From Amphiura filiformis (Eukaryota > Echinodermata > Ophiuroidea > Amphilepidida > Amphiuridae): DNA of 64,000 nt. A model generated the notes under the pieces. That model had not been told where the DNA came from and searched no databases. It worked only from the letters and a program-made list of their open reading frames with translations. Both the position numbers and the translations under genes were made by a program. Below are positions 35,501 to 44,500 of this stretch, in pieces. Each line of letters opens with the position of its first letter. Position 1 is the first letter of the stretch. The DNA lies in contig NC_092628.1 in assembly GCF_039555335.1 (NCBI RefSeq), forward strand, positions 80,750,315 to 80,814,314. The letters are read 5' to 3'.

Positions 35501-36558
35501 ATAGATTTTATGAGAGTAAACTTTACCATCCCGGGTGTACCCCATTCGCCACTTGCACGGTTCCGCCATTATGCACTATGTGCGGGAGAGCCTCGAACTG
35601 GCAGCATACATGAATGGGAATTGAACCAGTCATATAACATTCTGTGTAAGGTTACGTAATTCTTCCTTTCATGTATGCTGCCAGTTCGAGGCTCTCCCCG
35701 CATATAGTGCATAATGGCGGAACCGTGCAAGTGGCGAATGATTATCAAAAGACAAGGTCTGATCGTTATGGAGTTCTGTTCCGACTGTGACTCGCCAATC
35801 AAATTAATATGTGTTGGCATTATTTCAATAGAATCTTTTCAAGTTTTTATCAATCTTTAGTCAATTTCGATTAATAATTATGTGTTCAGATTTTTATTCA
35901 AAATTATTCTGTAAAACTTATCATTATGAAATAAAATTGTTTGAGTATATTTAATTTCTCATTCTGATACATTATTTATACATGTATGTTATACAATCAT
36001 GGTAATAATCTTTTTTTCTTTTTTGTTGGTCTTTGCATTTGTCTTTTTAAATTACACCAGGCTTGGTTCCAGAATCGTCGTCGTGTCCAGTACCAAGCCA
36101 AACGTAGAGCTTCTTCGTCATCAGCAAGCGATATCTCGTCATCATCACTTGCATCAGAGCCTCATCAGATGGATTATTCGCCATCATTTGACCATCATGA
36201 GTCCCCCGTGTCTCCTACCTCTCCTGAGACATTAGTCAACAGTGCATCTCAGTCACAGTATTGTACACAAAGTTGCTGTTCATCACCACCTATCATCAGT
36301 ACTTCTGCATCATGTTCTTCCCTCGTGAACTTGTCAAGCTATGGATTGCCTCAACAGTACTATGGCGGAGCTTTCACATATGCATATTACCCTCATCAGT
36401 ATGCCTACTACTATCGTCCAAGTGGCTACACTACTGTGCCTTCTTCTTTCCCAGGAGGTGCCATCTGCAGTGTGCCACAATATCCTCCCGTAGCCAGAGT
36501 GGAACCAGTTCTGCTTCAGGAGGTCCCATCTGCAGTGTGCCACAATATCCTCCCGTAG
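32506..36558 (+). CDS. Divergent paired-like (PRD-class, Q50) homeodomain transcription factor
   Basis: Nuclear DNA-binding regulator. Three exons join in phase, 32506-32590, 34592-34824 and 36061-36558, giving 271 residues. The homeodomain is at about residues 61-120. Helix 1/2 read EQIKALEYVFAANQYI, helix 3 starts LTEARVQ-like (MTEARVQ), then AWFQNRRRVQYQAKRR with Q50, N51 and R53 intact. TEARVQ and an intron between homeodomain positions 46 and 47 are PRD-class traits. There is no paired box. Odd points: position 5 is Tyr rather than the near-universal Arg, position 8 is Leu, and position 47 is Ala. N-terminal SIVIGIL is at best a weak eh1-like repressor motif. The tail is Ser-rich, then Tyr-rich (QYAYYYRPSGY). 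The C-terminus is altered by a tandem duplication over the stop. It could belong to fast-evolving echinoderm paired-like genes such as phb/pmar1/pplx, which I could not test. Confidence 0.82.
33545..34492. repeat. Second copy of the GGCGTAGAT interspersed repeat, split by a SINE-like insert
   Basis: Shares GACATGGGGGG, CACCTTTTGGCGACA, GGTCAGAAACTCGCATACAG and ATTGTATGGACCATCCCCC with 2098-2353. Near 33780-34055 it is interrupted by an unrelated repeat. It lies in homeobox intron 1. Confidence 0.55.
33782..34055 (-). mobile_element. SINE-like element with (ATTT)n tail, minus orientation
   Basis: On the minus strand it runs from a box-B-like GCGGGTTCGAGCCCCGGCGA (34020-34039) to AAAGGCGCTGTATAAATACT and an (ATTT)n tail at ~33785-33797. 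A related tail, GAGAAAGGCGCTTTAAAAAT followed by (ATTT)n, occurs on the plus strand at ~39528-39570. Confidence 0.5.
34592..34824 (+). CDS. Homeobox gene exon 2 (homeodomain residues 1-46)
   Basis: Acceptor TTCCTCTGCAG ends at 34591; donor CAG/GTATGG at 34825. The exon encodes DTSSSLTISPVAQVEIP, a basic stretch RGRRRTRGTRTAY, then the first two helices and MTEARVQ. It ends at a codon boundary. Confidence 0.88.
34999..35252. repeat. Long palindrome (foldback) in homeobox intron 2
   Basis: Two ~105-bp inverted arms: AAAGTTTTAACTTCAACACT, CGCTCACCTGGAACGTTTTC and CATCTGCTGAAGGCGCTAGT (right arm) match in inverse across a ~40-bp centre. Confidence 0.85.
35545..35741. repeat. Second palindrome in homeobox intron 2
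   Basis: Inverted arms of ~67 bp: CATTCGCCACTTGCACGGTT ... GCCTCGAACTGGCAGCATAC and their inverse (GTATGCTGCCAGTTCGAGGC ... AACCGTGCAAGTGGCGAATG), with a ~60-bp centre. Confidence 0.85.
36061..36558 (+). CDS. Homeobox gene exon 3 (recognition helix and tail)
   Basis: Acceptor ATTACACCAG ends at 36060. The exon begins AWFQNRRRVQYQAKRR, continues Ser-rich and Tyr-rich, and ends at TAG 36556-36558 reached in a shifted frame inside the second copy of a 65-68-bp repeat. The likely ancestral end is ...YPPVARV followed by TAA, as kept in copies 2 and 3. Confidence 0.87.
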   Translation, partial: AWFQNRRRVQYQAKRRASSSSASDISSSSLASEPHQMDYSPSFDHHESPVSPTSPETLVNSASQSQYCTQSCCSSPPIISTSASCSSLVNLSSYGLPQQYYGGAFTYAYYPHQYAYYYRPSGYTTVPSSFPGGAICSVPQYPPVARVEPVLLQEVPSAVCHNILP

Positions 36559-36650
36559 CCAGAGTGTAACCAGTTCTGCTTTCCCAGGAGGTCCCATCTG
36601 CAGTGTGCCACAATATTCCTCCCGTAGCCAGAGTGTAACCAGTTACCAAT
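36452..36650. repeat. 65-68-bp tandem triplication over the homeobox stop codon
   Basis: Copies start CAGGAGGTSCCATCTGCAG at 36452, 36517 and 36585. Copy 1 has GTGGAA where copies 2 and 3 have GTGTAA. Spacings of 65 and 68 (both 2 mod 3) change the reading frame in each copy. Confidence 0.9.
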
Positions 36651-37523
36651 CATCATGATCATGCCAATGAAGTGGACATTTGGCATTGACTTAGTTAAAC
36701 TAGCGTGTGATCTAAACCTTGGCCAATGAACAAACTGCAAATATGACCCTGTTTATTTATTGGCATCTGTATAATGCTAAACGGTTGTGTAAGTAATTTG
36801 TATGATTAAAACACAAAACAGCATTATTTTAACACATTTCCTTTACAAAAGAGAAGACCATAATCATCAGAAGTACTTTATGTAAAGAAAAGTTTAACGA
36901 TCAATTTAAAGTAAAGCTTGGTTACATACATGTAGGTTTGTCTTTACAGGTGTTTGGGACCCGGTTTGGGACAGATAGTGTAAATGTTTTTAATACAAAA
37001 TAGTTGTGTTATTTGCCCGTTCTTACTACATGCAGCTTACTTCCAACGGTATTCATTATCAATCTTAAATAACGTATGTACAATTACCCAGCAAACATAA
37101 GTGATTTCGTAAAACGTCAGATAAAGGTTGTCATGCAGAAAACGTTCGCGTTATACAAACGCTTTTTTGAAGCCTCATTTTCAAAATAGTTAAAAAGTTG
37201 CTGCAGAACAATGTAAGTACATGTTATTCAGGTGTTCATATAAACACAAAAATGTTCTTGGAACGTTTATGCAAAACGTTTTAATAACATTTATGTAAAT
37301 GTCGGGATAGGCCTATATGAATATGTTTTTAAAACGTTATTGTAAAATATTTTGGGCACACATTTTTGCAAAATAATTTGTCAGCAGTTAAATAGCATTA
37401 TGTTGGAATGTTTTACATCACGTTTTCAAAAATGTTGTTAAAACGGTGTTATTTTAGCTTTATAAACCCCGACATTTAAACCTTTTCAGTAATACTTTGT
37501 GTGAGTTTAACAAAATAATTTGG
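36559..37523. other. 3' UTR/flank of the homeobox gene
   Basis: An ATTAAA at ~36805 is a weak poly(A) candidate. From ~37090 a diverged AAAACGTTTTAA repeat region begins. Confidence 0.4.
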
Positions 37524-37525
37524 TA

Positions 37526-38114
37526 CCGTAAAATGGGGTAACTTCGGTCAGCGGGGCAACTTTGGTCGGTCAAATATATTTTTTTAAATGGTCATATTTT
37601 CGTACAGCAATATCGTTTTAGTCATATTTGGTATCAATTTGTTAAGAAATATATTTGGAAGAAACAAAAGTCGCTCATGTCCAATTTTCTCGAAATTTAC
37701 GAAAAAACCGGGATTTTTGACCAAAAATGAGCATTTTTTTACATTTTTTTCAGAAAAAATAAAAATTGATATTTGTGAGCCAGGATGTGTGCTTGATTAA
37801 TTTTGCAAGGGGTCAAATGTCACAAAAAATAACAACTTGCCCATATACATCAAAGATCAATTTTTTAGATTTTTTTTTCTTCGTGGAATGTAATACTCTG
37901 ACCAAAGTTGCCCCAAATGCGGGGTAACTTTGGTCAGGCTATTTTTAACCCCTAGGGCACCCTTACAAAATTATTTAAGAATCTTTTTCAACTTCAAAGT
38001 ATAGAAGGGAACCCTAATGTCATAAAAAAGAGATAATTAGAAATGTAATGGGTTTTGTTTGAAAGCAGTAGTTTAAAAACTCTGAAAAGTGCCCAAAGTT
38101 ACCCCATTTTACGG
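37526..38114. mobile_element. ~590-bp MITE with CCGTAAAATGGGGTAACTT ends
   Basis: The left end CCGTAAAATGGGGTAACTTC and right end AAGTTACCCCATTTTACGG are inverse copies, flanked by TA on both sides. Inner repeats of GGGTAACTTTGGTCAG occur on both strands. No transposase was seen. The TA flank suggests Tc1/mariner mobilisation. Confidence 0.75.
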
Positions 38115-39689
38115 TAGCATTTTAAAAGCGTTTTTGTGTTTTTTTTAAATATACAAAACACTTTTCAAATGTTTTCATGACATGACATATTGACCTAATT
38201 GATATGTTAAATGATAAAAGGTTGAACCAAAACCAGCCAAGAAATCTAAGAAATGCTGGCGTGTTTGATTGTATATATACCAAGAGCATTTGTAGCTATT
38301 TTTTGTACATGTACTTGTAAATACTGTAAAATATGTACATAAATAAAACGTATAAATTCCATATATAGGCCTATTGTTTGATTATTTTCAGAGCCTTTTG
38401 TAAGAGTGGTCAAGAAGAACGGTAATATACGGCTGACTGGTCTAAACATGAAAAAATTAGCAACGATTTCATTTTAGTTTATTTGGAGATGCTGAATGAC
38501 CTGCTGACCAACAGTGTTTTGACACCTTCCCCCTAATAAAGATCGAGCCGGGGGGCACTCGACTTTGGAAGTAACGAAGATGTGCAGACAGCAGTTCGAA
38601 ACTCAGTAGTCTTTCGGTGAGAGCCTATATCATAGACACCGAAAAGGTGGGGTCTTTCAATGAGAAGGCCCCCCCAAAAGGGGGTCTTTCCGTGAGTGGG
38701 GAAAATCATTCCAAAAAAGGGGGTCATTCATTGAGAGTGGGAAAAAAGTTGGGTCAAAATATAAAAGTTGATAAATTTTAAAACATTTGAGGAACAATAA
38801 TGAAAAAACATGGTCATTCAGTGAGACATTACGGTGAGAGGGAGTTTTGAGAAAAGTGGGGGGGGAGGCTGTGGATCACGAAATGCCCTTTTAATTAGAC
38901 ATGGTAGAGCTAGAGAGGCCCACATCGGCCTATCTCTGATCTGCTCTATTTAAGATTTCCTGCAATATTTTTGGATAAAGCTTCTGGTGTTAAAAAGTAC
39001 ATTCACACACACTCTGATCTGTTCATTTTATCCGGCTGTCATTTTTGAAAAGTGACAGGAGCCAGCTGCATGAGATATATAAGTTGAAAAATGCATTTTT
39101 TTTTTTTAAAATTGTTTTTCAAAAAATGTCAATATAAAAGCAGCTATAACTTTGAAAGTAAAATAAACCAGGAACTTAACTTCATGATGTGGAGAATACA
39201 CGTCACATGTATATTCAATATTCGTTAACAAAAAAACGTTGCCTCTTTATAATTATCTTGATGCCTTTTTTTTTTGGGGAATGCATTATTTTGATGATTT
39301 TGTTAAACTTTGTCAAAAAAAGTTAAATTTATTAATTTCTCTTTGACATGGGAGGGGGTAATTAGGGTAGGCTGAATGAACTGTTGAGGGAAAAGTGAAC
39401 AAAATGTGGACATAATGTGGAGGGGAAAAAAGTGAACAAAAACAATTAAAAATTAAAACTGGAGAGAAATTTTAATAAATGGAGTTATTAATAGGGGAAA
39501 GTACAGTGCTTTGAGTCCTCTAAGATCTGGAGAAAGGCGCTTTAAAAATCCAAAATTTATTTATTTATTTTAAGAAAAAAAAGTGAACAAAAGTAATTCA
39601 AATTGAAAACTAGAGAGCATTCTTACTTGCAAAGGATAAAAAAAATATTCAGAAAGGGAAGAAAAAAAAAAATCTGGGGGTGGAAGAGT
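38115..39689. other. Intergenic, repeats only
   Basis: Contains GGGGTCTTTC-rich sequence (~38645-38700), T- and A-runs, and a SINE-like tail at ~39508-39572. No gene was recognised. Confidence 0.45.
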
Positions 39690-39696
39690 AAAAAAA
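39690..39696 (-). terminator. Pol III T-run terminator of the 7SL gene
   Basis: Seven T on the minus strand directly after GACCCAATCC, the normal Pol III stop. Confidence 0.75.
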
Positions 39697-39995
39697 GGAT
39701 TGGGTCCCGCTATATTGTCCGGGCTGCTAGCAGCTACCTATTCACGAGCGCAATCCCACTACTGCTCCACATGGGGACTTTTGCCTGCTGCGTTTCCGCC
39801 CTGGGCCGATTCGTCCCTCCTTAGACAACCTGGTTGTCCTAGCCTCCGCCGAGCCAACCATATCGATGCCGAGCTTAGTGCGGACGCCCGATCGCCATAG
39901 AGCAACTACCAACAGGGCTCCCGAGCTCAAACGATCCACCAACCCTGGCCTCCAAGTAGCTGGATTACAGACGCACGCCACGGCGCCCAGCCGAC
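39697..39995 (-). ncRNA. SRP RNA (7SL RNA) gene
   Basis: The RNA scaffold of the signal recognition particle. The minus strand starts GTCGGCTGGGCGCCGTGGCG and continues CTGTAATCCAGCTACTTGG and GGATCGTTTGAGCTCGGGAG (Alu domain 5' part). The S domain follows: GGGCGTCCGCACTAAGCTCG, GGCATCGATATGGTTGG, ACCAGGTTGTCTAAGGAGGG and GGCCCAGGGCGGAAACGCAG. The last covers helix 8 with the SRP54-binding GGAAAC. The 3' Alu strand follows: GCAGTAGTGGGATTGCGCTC, GTGAATAG and ATAGCGGGACCC. A run of seven T at 39696-39690 terminates Pol III. The ~299-nt length equals animal 7SL. It differs from the human gene at many scattered bases and keeps the central S domain that Alu lacks, so it is neither Alu nor human contamination. 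Whether it is the active copy is unknown. Confidence 0.88.
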
Positions 39996-39999
39996 ATCT

Positions 40000-41385
40000 T
40001 AATGGAAAATTTGGGTAGTGTATCCTGAACAAACTCTCCAACGTACCATTGGCTAGCTTTTCCTATACTGCATTACAGTACATATTGTGGTTAGTGCAGG
40101 GTTAGTGTACGACACTGTGGTGCGCCCTCCATATGGAAAGGCCAATACAAAATAATATTTTGTTCCCTTCCCTAAAATATTCCTGGTTGCAGTATTTTGA
40201 GCAATGATAATAATAACAAATTTGACGGAAATGGTTAATTATCTGATTATGGTTTTAATCAATTTGCAAGCTTAAGGTTAAAAGCTTGTTAAAAGCTTAT
40301 TTTAACCCATATTGCCATATAAATTTGACATGAATATTGCTATAATAATACCAGCACTTAGGCCTATATAGCGATATTACAAATTCAAGGAATATGAACA
40401 TAGCACTTAACACAAAAAGAAAAGAGGAAAACAACAACAAAAAATCTTATGAGGTGAACAAATGAGTCTTTAGATGGCTCTTGAAACTGCTGACAGTGGG
40501 ACATGACCGTATGGATGATGGCAAGTTGTTCCAAAGTTTGGGACCAGCAATGCTGAAAGCCCCACCACCAACCATGTACAATCCCCCGGTGCAATCTTTT
40601 TTAAACCTAATATTTTGGCATATTTGTAATGTTTACAGTGACATATGTGACATGTCCCAACTTCAAATGTGTTGTTTGTCAGACAACAGTACAGAGTAAA
40701 TTTAAACGCCCGAATTCCATGTTAAACAACCAAAACAGCAAGGGATTCTTTCACTTGACTTAACCTTTTTAATTTTGGTTAAAATAGACAGAAACCTTTC
40801 TTAGTTACTGTAGTTATTATTATAAGTATTTTTCAGCATTAAAGAAAAACCAAATTTGATGGAAATCCAGGGTCCCGGTCCAGGGTGTAGGTGGAAATCG
40901 ATCTTACATCGATAATAATTGCGGCGTAGAGCGGCGCGGCGCCTTCCGCTTTCCGTAACTCACACCACTGTCAATTTACCAATCATATCGCTGTATATGG
41001 GACACACCCACGTCACGCCCATTAATTGACATCGGATGTTGCCAAATTCGTTTATTATTCCTCAATTTAGGTATATTTTAACACTTTTTGTACGCACTCT
41101 GATCTGGAGAATTTAGAAAGAAACTCTTTACATGGTTAGGTAAAATGACTCTTTATTATCGCCAGACAGTAAACAATAATAAAGACGTTTTCATGGTTTT
41201 GGAAAAGTGGATAAAAAACAGTCTAGAGGTAAAAATTGAACAATTGGGCGCCGACACTGCACTTTTGCATAAATTCTGGCAACACTGATACGCACCAAAA
41301 CCGTGCCGTGGCACTGCAGAATTCTTTGGGTGAATGCATATCAAATTGCATCAGAAATTTTAGTTTCACTCATAGTAAAGAAAAT
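40000..41385. other. Region between 7SL and AACS; likely AACS promoter/5' UTR
   Basis: A GC-rich stretch (TTGCGGCGTAGAGCGGCGCG, ~40919) and a CCAAT word (ACCAATCAT, ~40978) lie 400-460 bp upstream of the AACS start. The frame of AACS exon 1 is open back to 41236, but sequence before 41386 does not resemble the family. An upstream untranslated exon is possible. Confidence 0.4.
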
Positions 41386-41503
41386 ATGGAATGTGCTCAA
41401 GATAATGTATGTCCTAAAGTGATGTGGCGGCCTGATCCGAAGATGACAACAAGGCAGGACGCATTTCGAAGGAGTGTGAATGAAACCCACAAAATTCAAA
41501 TCG
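41386..41503 (+). CDS. AACS: AACS exon 1
   Basis: [19 protein letters not shown] ... NETHKIQI, ending in phase 1 at GTAAGC. Confidence 0.85.
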
Positions 41504-44500
41504 GTAAGCTTACAACTTACTTTAATACACTTCACTAGTACTCAGGGGCTATTTTAACGTGTCTCGCCGTCACGTTCGTGCAATGAGATAAAAGTGTTGA
41601 TGAAGTAGAGTGCGTTTCAAAAATAAACAAAATTGACATTTTTACCTGAATGTGACCGTAAGAAAGGCTCTACCATTGTCTACTATTAAAGCATATCTAC
41701 ACGGATGGTTAATTGTCACTGCACGAATATTTTATCTCGTCACGTACGTGACAGTGAGGCACGTTAAAATAGCCCCTGCTAGTACTTGTAGTTGTAGTAC
41801 ATGGATCGAATCCATGGGTTCCTACAGTCACCCATGGAAAACAGGGTACTGAAAACCAGTACACAATGTCCATGGGCAATGAGTTGGTTTGTTTACTTTG
41901 CAGTAATTCCTTCAGAATAGTCAATACAGATTCCAAACGGATAAAACTAACCTCTGGCTCATATCAGTTTTAGTTGCCCATAACTCCAAATTGACATGAC
42001 AATTAGTTCACCACGTAAACTTGTATGGCTCAAAATTCGGACCGCTCGCCATTAAGTTTACTGCTTTCTGTGTTTTGAAATTTGTTGACGTTTTAACAAT
42101 CCCCGATTCCCGGTCGATTATTTTAGCTGTGTCACGTCACATGCATGACGCTGGTGGGTACCAACCAAACTTCAGAAGAAAAAAAACCTTGATCGCCGAT
42201 AACAATGTGATATGGGACTTACATAGGATTACACAGAGATATTTCTTGCCAAAATTTGACCATTTCTAGGCAAGTTGGCCCTACTTTGTCTGTGTTATGT
42301 GAAAAAGGACAGTCTTAACTTAGCAGCGTTCGAAATTTTGGTTGTCCGGTTGCCCGGGACAACTAAAAAAGTCGCCGGACAACCAAAAATACTGATCTAG
42401 CCAAAAGTCACATTTGTAGGCCTACGGACAACCAAAAACTTAGACGGACAACCAGAAATTGTAATCTGGTTGTCCGTGGGACAACCATTTATTTTTCCTA
42501 AATTCGATCACTGGTCTTAAGTAAGTATAAGTGCAACGCTTTTGATGTTTTGATGTTTCGGGAGACTGGGAGGGATCATAATAAAAAAATGATGGAGCCT
42601 ATTCTTGACTGTGTAATATTCCTTCACCACATTGCCGTACGGTAAAAGTCTTATACGATGGACAGATAGTATCAGTTTGTGAATGAGGACATCGTATAAG
42701 TTCCTTGTACTACATGACAATATGCATTCTATTTGCTCAATTTCATACCAAAATCAAGGAAAACATGGTTTTGTTATTGCAAAATAACATGGAAATCACA
42801 CAGAGTTATATCTGGTCACTCCAGTAGGCCACTTGAAGTAATCAATATTGGTACTTGAATGGTGTGACTCAGTGACTTTCTGCTCATTGTAAACCTGATG
42901 TGTTGTAAACTTGATTGCATAATATTAAGATTGCCAACTGATATCCTTTGTATTTGAGTTGTCAATTATGGGAGTACTTCTGTCATTGATGTAAACATTA
43001 AAAAATTAAAAAAAATTTCAACAAAACTTGCTACTGCACAACTCTATGTCTGTATGTGTGTGTCTGAGGGCTGATGACACACATTCGATGGGTGTAGAGT
43101 GCAAGAAACCCATACCCCGGGCCCATACCGTAGTAGCTCCGCACAATGGGCAGCACCAATACGAAAATGTGAACCGATAAATGATGTGTCTGTTTTGCCC
43201 ATTTTTTAAAATTTGCGTTGCGGACTACATGTACTTTTACACCAGATACATGCAATAAATGCACACACACAGCTCCAAGTTATAGTTCCAGTAAGGCCAT
43301 AAAAAGAAGATGTTTGCTTACCCTCAGCCGACCGACCCTAATTTTGGAAATCAGAAAAAAAAATTTTTTCTATTTACTGCACAAAAGGATACCGACCCTA
43401 TTTTTGGAAATTCCTGAAAAAGATTTTTTTTTCCTTTTCATTTTTTTACATAAACTGAAGATGTAAAAAAAATGTATTTTAGAGCTTGTGTTCAACATTT
43501 TGGTTGTTTTTTATGTTAGTTGATTCATTTTGACACCAAAATTGTCTGATTTTTCATATTTTAAGCCTTAATTAATACAAACAGTAGAGTTTGCTAGTAC
43601 GGTAAAGTAAAGAAATCCCGACCGACCGACCCAATTGTTAAAATTCATTTGAGGGCAAGCAAACAATTTTTTTTCTTGGCTTAACTGTAACTCAGGTCCA
43701 TAGATGTCATTATGACTATGTTTATGATAAAGACTGAAGTCTTGCTGGCAGGACTAATGCAGCTCCATGCTATACGGGCATGACTGCAGGTCGAGGTTCA
43801 TAATATAGTATGATCATCAAGCTATTAAAGGAAATATCCACAACCCAATTCCCTACTAGTTCGATACTGACTGAGCAATCAGGTATGAATGGTGCGCTAT
43901 CATAATTGTCCACGTCCAACTTAATTTTGTCAGCACATTCATTAAAAAAAAAAAAAAATCAGTATCGTGTCGTGATCCAATTTTGTCTTTTTTGGCAGTT
44001 TGGTTGTTGTTTTTCTGTACACATTTCACCATGATTGTAAAAGACTGGCGCCCAGAGACTAACAAAACTATTCATTGTGTATTTATATTACTATGTTTCT
44101 GTTTTTTAATATCAAGCTGTACATAAACATTGTGCATTGACTGTAAAAAAACCCCATAGCACTTAGCTTTTTAGGTTACCATACGGTATATGTGTTTGAG
44201 ACAGACTTTTTTTTTTTGGCCCAAGGAGCCAAGTCATTTTGTGTACATACAAGTCTGGATAACTGGTGTGGATATTATTATCATATTAGTGGCAGTTTCT
44301 GCCAGGGTCTAAACCTTTATTTAATTCCTGAATGTTTCAGAATCTTACCATGATCTATGGCAGTGGTCTGTGGATAAATACAGTGACTTTTGGGAAGCCT
44401 GTTGGAAATTCTTTGATATTATCCACTCTCAACCATATGAACAAGTAAGTGTTAATATTTTACACTTCATAGATTGATGTATGCAAAGAGGACTAATGTA

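Noticed and set aside
36261..36569. Alternative frame ending GGPICSVPQYPPVARV as the real homeobox C-terminus
   Set aside because: It is copy 2 of the tandem repeat read in the ancestral frame. The upstream part of this frame lacks the homeodomain, so it is not joined to the gene without a further frameshift.
39742..40041. 99-codon minus-strand frame as a protein gene, or human Alu contamination
   Set aside because: The sequence is a full 7SL RNA gene. The S domain is present and differs from human at many scattered bases, so it is neither a protein nor Alu contamination.
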